28,576 bases of DNA, from positions 1 through 28,576 of the IMG/VR virus record IMGVR_UViG_3300007074_000073. One strand, written 5' to 3'. Positions within the stretch are counted from its first letter, which is position 1, and each line of letters opens with the position of its first letter. Both the position numbers and the translations under genes were made by a program. Of the stretch, positions 23,903 through 28,576 are shown piece after piece. Source of the stretch: a virus. The notes below the pieces were generated by a model that did not search any database, was not told the origin of the DNA, and saw only the letters and a list, made by a program, of their open reading frames with translations.

Positions 23903-26139
23903 CAGTATCCCGCCCTAGAGTCCGCTGCTTCCACTTCCCCCACGATCCGCTTGACCGGGGGGAGCTTCGCTATCTGGATTCCATTCCTCATTAGCGTACA
24001 AGACGCTAGGACTAGAGGGCTGGTCTTCGGCATGACCTTACCATTTAAGTCCCGTCTGAAAACAGCAAATTGTTCCCGCCAGTCTTGGCACGTCGAAAAA
24101 ACCTTCACCTGCCCATTGCTCATCTTCTGCCATGTCGCCGCAACGTCAGCTTCCACGGGGGTTAGCGACATCGCCATCTTGATCCCTGCCTGGCGAAACC
24201 GCAGCACTTCCGCTTCCGTTTCCTTCTTCGTTCTGCCCTGCCCGACCGCCGACACGATGCCCGGCACCCACACGCCGCGCGCTTTCATGGCGTCCGCATG
24301 GGTCGATATGTCGGCATGTTCCCGGCAATGCTCGGTGTAGAGGTACGTTGTCGCCGTGCCGGGGTCCGTCGCTGCCCAGATCACCTGAGTACCAGTCGGG
24401 GTGTATTCGAGCCCGAACACCTTCGGCCAGTGCGCCGGGATCTCGAACGGATCCACTATCAATTGTCCGTCAGCCATCGGGAATACCTCTCCATCGTCGA
24501 TTTCTCTCATTGTGAGCACCAGAGCGTCAGCTTCATCCGGGCTGCGTATGCCCAGCTTCGCCATGACAGGCTTGCTCGTCGCCATCCTCTTGCCCTTGTC
24601 GTTCGTGTAGTACGTCCAGCTTGATAGCTGGGTTATGAGCTTCTGGCAGTCGTCCGGCAGCACGATGCAGTCCTCGATGGGATGCTCGAACCCGGCTATC
24701 TTGTCCCCGGTCAGCCATAGGTACAGTTCGTGCGACCGCTGGAACCTCTCCCGCGTCACCCACCACAGCTCAATCTTGAGGTTGCCGAACATCTCCTTCG
24801 CCGTTCGTCCGTCCGGCCATACATTATCGGTCGGCGGATTACCTGTGTTCACGCCCTTTACCCGCATCGGCCCGGTATCGGCGTTCTTCAACGTGCTCGC
24901 CACACCAGCGCCAATGCCCGGCGCATCATAGTTCAAGTGTTGGCTGTTATGGATCCGCGCGTGTTCGAGCCCCTTGAAGGCCGTGTTCGCTGTATCCGGG
25001 TTGCCCCACGATTCGAGTGGCATGACGACCGGCCCCTTACGTGTGACCGCCACCGATGCACCCTTGCCACCGCCGCCCACGTCCAGCCCGGTGATACCTT
25101 GGAAGGATGGCTTGACCTCGATCAGCTTCTTGAGCTTCTCCGACGACGCCACCCACCGTGCCGGGATGATGATGCCTTCGACCGAAGCGGAGTAGTCGAT
25201 GTCGTACTCGCTCGCGAACACATGCTCGTCCGTGGTCCGGCGCTTCTCCTTTTCCCAAGCCGTGTCCTTCCTCGGGTCGTCGGTGAAGTGGAACCTGAAT
25301 ACCGGGATCTGCCCGCTGTGCGTCTTCCGGGCGAAGACGTTGCCCATGCCGTTGACCGTGCTCGCCCAGATCGCGCAGTCCGTATTGCCGGTGACGGCCG
25401 CGTCGACCATTTCAGCTTGTTCGAGGAACGCCCCTTCATCCACGATGTACATGGACGACCGGCCCGACCGGCCCATGTTCTTGCCGCCCTCACCGGTGAT
25501 TGCGCTCCCGGTCGCCGGGTTGATGATCCTCATGTACCGGCTGTGCTCTCCCTCGTTGAACCCGGCTGGGAGCATCCACCACGGCAAGTGCCGCATCATG
25601 ATCCTGATCTTTTGCAGGATCGTGTCGGGATTGTCGAGTTCGTCCACGTCATCCGTGGTGCGAGAACCGAATGTCGTCTTGAAGCCCGGCTTGAACAGCC
25701 ACCGGTGCAGGGCATACGCGCCGCATAGATACGTGATGCCCATGTCCCGGCTCTTCTCGACCGCGCCGTCCTCCGCGCCTGTCTCCCGCTTGAGCATCCA
25801 CTCCATGAACTCCGCCTGCCGGGGGAACAGGTCGAACGGCACCATTGCCGGTTCGTTCATGGCGATAAGGCGCGGATCATACGTCCAGAGCCAGTCGTTG
25901 CACCAATCGACGATGTTGTCCGCGCAATGGGCCCGGATCGCAGCCCGCGTGAACTCCCGCTCTTCCTCGGTGCCCTCAGTGCTTGACCGTAGTAGGGTGC
26001 TGACACGCCGCTCTATAGATGTCTGCAAGCTCCTGCGATGATTTCCCGCTGATGTCTGCGAGGGTGACGCTGTGCTCAACGGCGGATTGGATGGCCCCGC
26101 CGTTGATGCCGGAGACTTCGACTGTACTGATAACGCCAT
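23902..26139 (-). CDS. terL: Terminase large subunit with extra C-terminal nuclease-like domain
   Basis: 745 residues from the only in-frame ATG before the ATPase domain. The ATPase has a Walker A-like KSRDMGIT (129-136), Walker B MYIVDEGA with Asp-Glu at 234-235, and coupling motif STVNG (260-264). The RNase H-like nuclease has GLDVGGGG (Asp353), NYDAPG (Asp405) and DEADAL (Asp538). A further domain follows (about 569-730) that again looks like a terminase nuclease, starting AHWPKVFGLEY. Its expected acidic residues are replaced: GLE for GLD, VSAV for IDPA, SPLVLAS for DHLMDAT. It is probably inactive. The first 55 residues overlap the small-subunit gene and are Ser/Pro-rich. No ATG or GTG lies further in before Met94; a TTG at 26028 has AGGAG but only 1 nt away. 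Confidence 0.93.
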   Translation of the reverse strand: MALSVQSKSPASTAGPSNPPLSTASPSQTSAGNHRRSLQTSIERRVSTLLRSSTEGTEEEREFTRAAIRAHCADNIVDWCNDWLWTYDPRLIAMNEPAMVPFDLFPRQAEFMEWMLKRETGAEDGAVEKSRDMGITYLCGAYALHRWLFKPGFKTTFGSRTTDDVDELDNPDTILQKIRIMMRHLPWWMLPAGFNEGEHSRYMRIINPATGSAITGEGGKNMGRSGRSSMYIVDEGAFLEQAEMVDAAVTGNTDCAIWASTVNGMGNVFARKTHSGQIPVFRFHFTDDPRKDTAWEKEKRRTTDEHVFASEYDIDYSASVEGIIIPARWVASSEKLKKLIEVKPSFQGITGLDVGGGGKGASVAVTRKGPVVMPLESWGNPDTANTAFKGLEHARIHNSQHLNYDAPGIGAGVASTLKNADTGPMRVKGVNTGNPPTDNVWPDGRTAKEMFGNLKIELWWVTRERFQRSHELYLWLTGDKIAGFEHPIEDCIVLPDDCQKLITQLSSWTYYTNDKGKRMATSKPVMAKLGIRSPDEADALVLTMREIDDGEVFPMADGQLIVDPFEIPAHWPKVFGLEYTPTGTQVIWAATDPGTATTYLYTEHCREHADISTHADAMKARGVWVPGIVSAVGQGRTKKETEAEVLRFRQAGIKMAMSLTPVEADVAATWQKMSNGQVKVFSTCQDWREQFAVFRRDLNGKVMPKTSPLVLASCTLMRNGIQIAKLPPVKRIVGEVEAADSRAGY

Positions 26140-26488
26140 AACCGCGATCCTTTGCCTTGCGGGTGAGATAGAACTTGATGGCCCACGGCTCTTCGGCCTT
26201 GAGCGCCTTCAACAGCCCAGTCTCGGCAATGTCCTTGGTTTCCTCTGCGACCTCGCCGCGATGCTCTTTCAGCTCCGGCCAGCGTTCGAGAGCGTTGTAC
26301 ACCGTCGCACGGCTGCATGATGTCTTGTTCCGCTTGGCGAGCACGGCGGCGGCCTGCGTTATCATCCCGGCGGCCTCGGTCAGCGCGTTAGATATCTGGA
26401 TCTTCGTGAACTTGGGCTTGGCGTTGCCCTTTCTCTTCGCAGCGGGATTGCGTCTAGCTGGCTGCTTCGTCGGGGCGGGCTTTGTCAT
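25976..26488 (-). CDS. terS: Terminase small subunit
   Basis: 170 residues. A basic, disordered N-terminus (about 1-27) is followed by a helix-turn-helix region typical of small terminases, with QAAAVLAKRNKTSCSRATVY and NALERWPELKEH. A helical oligomerisation part follows (EETKDIAETGLLKALKAEEP) and WAIKFYLTRKAKDRGYG, a block commonly seen in small subunits of this type. It would recognise packaging sites and load the large subunit. It begins 107 nt after the preceding gene with an AAGGAG ribosome site. Its 3' end is overlapped by the large-subunit reading frame for 164 nt, which is unusually long. Confidence 0.88.
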   Translation of the reverse strand: MTKPAPTKQPARRNPAAKRKGNAKPKFTKIQISNALTEAAGMITQAAAVLAKRNKTSCSRATVYNALERWPELKEHRGEVAEETKDIAETGLLKALKAEEPWAIKFYLTRKAKDRGYGVISTVEVSGINGGAIQSAVEHSVTLADISGKSSQELADIYRAACQHPTTVKH

Positions 26489-26595
26489 AGCCGTCTCCTT
26501 TTCCTAGTTTAGAATGATCGTAATTGTTTCCCGGACTCCGGGATTGTGCCTTAAGTGGCTGTAATCACACCGTTAAGTGCTTCCTTATTTTCGGC
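26489..26595. promoter_or_regulatory. Intergenic region upstream of the packaging genes with inverted repeat
   Basis: 107 bp before the small terminase gene. It holds a perfect inverted repeat TCCCGGA-C-TCCGGGA (26529-26543), which lacks a T-tract on either side and so looks more like a protein-binding site than a terminator. It also has two copies of TTAAGTG (26551-26557 and 26573-26579) and the AAGGAG site of the terminase gene. No clear -35/-10 pair was found. Confidence 0.4.
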
Positions 26596-27051
26596 TTATG
26601 CATCCTCATTTGCCATGAAATGAGCATATTCCGGGGTATACATATGCATGACCATGTGCTTTATCCCGTGTGCGATGCCCGCGATATACGTGTCGGCAAG
26701 CTCCGGGTTGGTGTTCAACAGGTTCGCCCACGTCGCATGGATAAGCGGGGTCACGCCGTCTTTAAGCCTGCCAACCTTGACGCCGCCCTGATAGATGGCG
26801 AACTCACCACGTCCGACGAACTCGATCCGGTCCGGCCTGGGCATTTGCCCATCTCTCTCCGCTACCTCGCGCTGATATGCGTGGAACGCCGTTTCGAGGT
26901 CGTCCAGTTCGTCAGCCGCGTAGATCTGCTCTTCGCTCTCGCCCATCAGTGCGGACCAATGATCGGCGCTATGACGTGTGAACGTGTTCCATCCCTCGCC
27001 GTCAGTCGTGACCGCGTGAACGTCTGTCGCAATGGCTGTGATAACTTTCAT
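26596..27051 (-). CDS. Hypothetical protein before the terminase genes
   Basis: 151 residues, not recognised. The N-terminus (KVITAIATDVHAVTTDGEGW) is strand-rich. The middle has DLETAFHAYQREVAERDGQM and a beta stretch with EFAIYQGGVKVGRLKDG. The end has a helix with several Met and His (IAHGIKHMVMHMYTPEYAHF). It is acidic overall and has no membrane segment. The ATG follows an AAGGAG site at normal spacing, so it is very likely a real gene. It is the first gene of the minus-strand block, next to the divergent intergenic region, which could suit an early or regulatory role; that is only a guess. Confidence 0.78.
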   Translation of the reverse strand: MKVITAIATDVHAVTTDGEGWNTFTRHSADHWSALMGESEEQIYAADELDDLETAFHAYQREVAERDGQMPRPDRIEFVGRGEFAIYQGGVKVGRLKDGVTPLIHATWANLLNTNPELADTYIAGIAHGIKHMVMHMYTPEYAHFMANEDA

Positions 27052-27223
27052 TGTGCTCTCCTTTGGTGACGATCCGGCGATTTACGTCTTAATGCCCAAT
27101 CGTGCTGTTGACCCCGTTAATGGCTGAACTGGTCTAAAACGCCTTCCCGTAATTAACTTGCGCTTAATCGTGTGCGGCTATAACGTGAACTCGTTTCAGT
27201 CCAACAACAGGAGATTAGCACCA
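27052..27223. promoter_or_regulatory. Divergent intergenic region between minus- and plus-strand blocks
   Basis: 172 bp where transcription diverges. On the plus strand TTGCGC (27158-27163) and TATAAC (27179-27184), 15 bp apart, form a possible promoter for the small genes to the right, followed by an AGGAG site. TTGACC at 27108 lacks a well-placed -10. CCGTTAATGGCTG (27114-27126) resembles the CCGTTAAGTG and TTAAGTGGCTG sequences in the region at 26551-26579. It could be a common operator. The minus-strand promoter could not be placed. Confidence 0.5.
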
Positions 27224-27316
27224 ATGGACCCATTAGACACATGGCTTGTTCTGGGGATGTGCTGGACGGTGGTTATCGGCGGTCTGTTCTATTTCATTGA
27301 TAGGCACACACCTTGA
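27224..27316 (+). CDS. 30-residue membrane peptide, early region
   Basis: A 30-codon ORF starting MDPLDTWLVLGMCWTVVIGG and ending with basic and polar residues. The hydrophobic run (about 8-26) is long enough for one membrane span. An AGGAG ribosome site lies about 10 nt upstream, and its TGA overlaps a TTG start for the next ORF. First gene after the divergent promoter region. Function unknown; small membrane peptides are common among phage early genes. Confidence 0.6.
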   Translation: MDPLDTWLVLGMCWTVVIGGLFYFIDRHTP

Positions 27317-27477
27317 AGCCGGTCACGCTTTCGAACGGTATTGTTCGGCGCGGTCGGGGGCGCGTTGAGCGTACCTTGCGGCGTTGGTACTTGTACCCCG
27401 GCTTTCCCTGTCTCTGTGTCTTGGGCGCGGTCCTCGTGCTCTGGGGCGTGTCTGTCGTTATCGCTTTCACCCACTGA
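27313..27477 (+). CDS. 54-residue basic membrane protein with TTG start
   Basis: The frame has no ATG. Its only plausible start is the TTG at 27313, which overlaps the stop of the preceding ORF as TTGA, with AGG 8 nt upstream. In-frame stops lie just before. The product has a very basic first half (NGIVRRGRGRVERTLRRWYL) and a hydrophobic second half (CVLGAVLVLWGVSVVIAF), a type II membrane topology. The charge/hydrophobicity pattern and coupling support translation; the non-ATG start lowers certainty. Confidence 0.5.
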   Translation: MKPVTLSNGIVRRGRGRVERTLRRWYLYPGFPCLCVLGAVLVLWGVSVVIAFTH

Positions 27478-27494
27478 TCTAGGAGAACAATCAA

Positions 27495-27623
27495 ATGGCT
27501 ACCTCTACCAATCGTTACAATGTCTGCACCAATCGTGGCAATCGTCGGGTTTGGTATGACGCGACGTTCATCACGGGCGGCAATGCGGCGGTCATTGAAA
27601 TCCGCCCAGCGGCGGCGGCCTAG
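27495..27623 (+). CDS. 42-residue hypothetical protein
   Basis: A complete small ORF with AGGAG about 9 nt before the ATG. The product has a basic N-terminal half (TNRYNVCTNRGNRRVWYDAT), then a strand-like GGNAAVIEIRP and an Ala tail. It looks like a short beta hairpin pair. Its stop overlaps a GTG that could start the next ORF (TAGTG). No family recognised. Confidence 0.6.
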   Translation: MATSTNRYNVCTNRGNRRVWYDATFITGGNAAVIEIRPAAAA

Positions 27624-27634
27624 TGCCGGGCTTC

Positions 27635-27721
27635 ATGTTCGATCCGTGGGTCATCAGCGCGATAGTGTGCGCGATGGGCGCGTTCAACTGGCGCATCGTT
27701 AGCCTGCTGGGTGACGACTGA
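27635..27721 (+). CDS. 28-residue hypothetical peptide
   Basis: A short ORF (FDPWVISAIVCAMGAFNWRI near the start) with a weakly hydrophobic centre, perhaps membrane-bound. The ATG at 27635 has no good ribosome site. The in-frame GTG at 27623, overlapping the previous stop, would give 32 residues and allow coupling. Its TGA overlaps the next ATG by one base (TGATG). Support comes mostly from this chain of overlaps. Confidence 0.45.
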   Translation: MFDPWVISAIVCAMGAFNWRIVSLLGDD

Positions 27722-27924
27722 TGCGCGCTGCATACCCAAGGTACTTCAAGACCCCAGAAGGTCGTGCCGTCAGTGTCCGCGCAATGGGGGCTGCCCTGCG
27801 CGCCATCAGGAGCAACCCCAGCGCCGACTATCCCGGATGGAATTGGTTTCCCACCCCCGGATATCACATCCTTAAATCGTTCCGTGACGGCCTTCACGAC
27901 CGGATCAATATGCGCGCGGGCTGA
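27721..27924 (+). CDS. 67-residue hypothetical protein
   Basis: A basic small protein: AAYPRYFKTPEGRAVSVRAM, then a helical Ala/Arg stretch, then YPGWNWFPTPGYHILKSFRD, rich in aromatics. No membrane segment or known motif. It begins at a TGATG overlap with the preceding ORF. The aromatic/Pro-rich centre is unlike a chance frame. Function unknown. Confidence 0.65.
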   Translation: MRAAYPRYFKTPEGRAVSVRAMGAALRAIRSNPSADYPGWNWFPTPGYHILKSFRDGLHDRINMRAG

Positions 27925-27935
27925 TATAGACGATA

Positions 27936-27959
27936 GGGGCGGGGCTTCGGCTTCGCCCC
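27936..27959 (+). other. GC-rich hairpin with TTCG tetraloop
   Basis: GGGGCGGGGC and GCTTCGCCCC pair over 10 positions (two G-U pairs in RNA) around a TTCG loop closed by C-G, the very stable cUUCGg form. It is followed by CCTTCGCC without a T-run, so it is not a standard terminator. It lies between two small genes and may limit readthrough or protect RNA ends. Confidence 0.55.
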
Positions 27960-28005
27960 CTTCGCCTGCACCAGTCCCGGTCAGGATCACAGGAGAACCA
28001 GTCCC

Positions 28006-28218
28006 ATGCCACACCATGTCAAATTGAACATCACCATCGATAGCGGTAATTCCGTGTTCGATGAAATGCCTATATCCGCCCTGATATCTTACTCACAAAA
28101 ATCGCTGACACGGATTGTCGCCAAACTCGCGGATAATGGCAGCGTCAACGGGCCCATCATGGACAAGAACGGCAATGCCATCGGCACCGTGTCAGCTTCC
28201 ATCGAGGTCACAGAATGA
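28006..28218 (+). CDS. 70-residue hypothetical protein
   Basis: A small protein with strand-like ends and a helical middle: PHHVKLNITIDSGNSVFDEM, then SALISYSQKSLTRIVAKLAD, then MDKNGNAIGTVSASIEV. An AGGAG site lies about 12 nt before the ATG. Its stop overlaps the next ATG as ATGA. The alternating strand-helix-strand layout resembles small phage early proteins, but I recognise no family. Confidence 0.7.
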   Translation: MPHHVKLNITIDSGNSVFDEMPISALISYSQKSLTRIVAKLADNGSVNGPIMDKNGNAIGTVSASIEVTE

Positions 28219-28576
28219 CGACCTATAAAACCGAATTCCCCGGCTTCGTGTTGAGCGATCAGGACACACCGATACCAGAGGACTGGGTGGATATTAGCTG
28301 GGGTAATGACGGCTGCCCGTGCTGGAATGCCGGATTGTGCAACGGCAGCGAGATCCGCGTATGGGTCGATTACCAGAACCCCGCTGACCGGCAGCAAGAT
28401 GTCGAGCACCGGTTCTCTGTTCAGGTTGAGGATACCCTCACGTACCACGATACCGACGATTGGGCAGAAGCCCTGTTGACGGTCGCGAAGCTGCAGATGG
28501 GAGACGCCGCGATCGTGCCTAGCCGCGATAGTCGTGACGAGTACCACGCCCGGATGATTTATAAGGTGTCCGTGCT
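28215..28576 (+). CDS. Hypothetical protein, 3' end outside the window
   Basis: Open from the ATG at 28215 to the right edge (120 codons seen). It starts TTYKTEFPGFVLSDQDTPIP and has DISWGNDGCPCWNAGLCNGS, with three cysteines within seven positions of each other that could bind metal or form disulfides. A mixed strand/helix part follows, ending HARMIYKVSV at the edge. It is coupled to the preceding gene by ATGA. Acidic overall. No family recognised. Confidence 0.7.
   Translation, partial: MTTYKTEFPGFVLSDQDTPIPEDWVDISWGNDGCPCWNAGLCNGSEIRVWVDYQNPADRQQDVEHRFSVQVEDTLTYHDTDDWAEALLTVAKLQMGDAAIVPSRDSRDEYHARMIYKVSV

Noticed and set aside
24730-26041. Plus-strand frames (332 and 280 codons) opposite the large terminase
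   Set aside because: The minus-strand terminase is firm; the antisense products show only biased composition.
26529-26543. Short palindrome as a terminator
   Set aside because: No T-tract follows it on either strand; it is listed only as a possible binding site.
26524-27069. 181-codon plus-strand frame opposite the gene before the terminases
   Set aside because: The minus-strand gene has an AAGGAG site and natural composition; the plus frame has neither.
27592-28017. 141-codon minus-strand frame across the small early genes
   Set aside because: No ribosome site and a Pro/Gly/Ser-rich shadow composition; it opposes a chain of plus-strand ORFs with good signals.

Overview
The window is the structural half of a tailed-phage genome with a podovirus-type gene set, plus the first part of what is probably the early region. 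The evidence for a phage is the packaging, capsid, tail, lysis and internal-virion gene order, dense packing with 1-4 nt stop/start overlaps, and an N4-gp56-type major capsid protein. No integrase, attachment site, tRNA, CRISPR array or host gene was seen. A host in the Alphaproteobacteria is an inference from the fairly GC-rich sequence, the gene-transfer-agent type 3TM holin and the style of the giant polyvalent protein; the host genus cannot be named.

From about 27050 down to position 1 all genes lie on the minus strand, read right to left. The order is: a hypothetical protein (26596-27051); small and large terminase; portal; a 77-residue linker protein; scaffold; major capsid; two small head-region proteins; a 196-residue protein; tail adaptor; tail nozzle; tail fibre; a distal tail protein. 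A lysis block follows: a 30-residue membrane peptide, a membrane/coiled-coil protein, a DUF5675 protein, a 3TM holin and a 93-residue membrane/coiled-coil protein. Then come probable internal (ejected) virion proteins, with a GNAT acetyltransferase among them. The last gene is a giant polyvalent protein of at least 2357 residues. It has N-terminal NPFE repeats, a membrane-like segment, a ParB-like domain and an N6-adenine methylase, and it runs off the left edge.

A 172 bp divergent intergenic region (27052-27223) separates this block from a plus-strand series of very small genes (27224 to the right edge), several of them joined by start/stop overlaps. They look like early phage genes of unknown function.

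The most interesting observation is a complete 88-codon ORF with its own Shine-Dalgarno, nested out of frame in the giant gene at 1889-2155. Its product resembles the TnpV family. In the main frame the same DNA encodes only a low-complexity linker that ends just before the next conserved domain. Other notable points: a large terminase with a second, apparently catalytically dead nuclease-like domain; a small domain shared by a head-region protein and (twice) the nozzle; a translationally coupled 30-residue membrane peptide; and hairpins between head genes whose T-tracts face the antisense direction.
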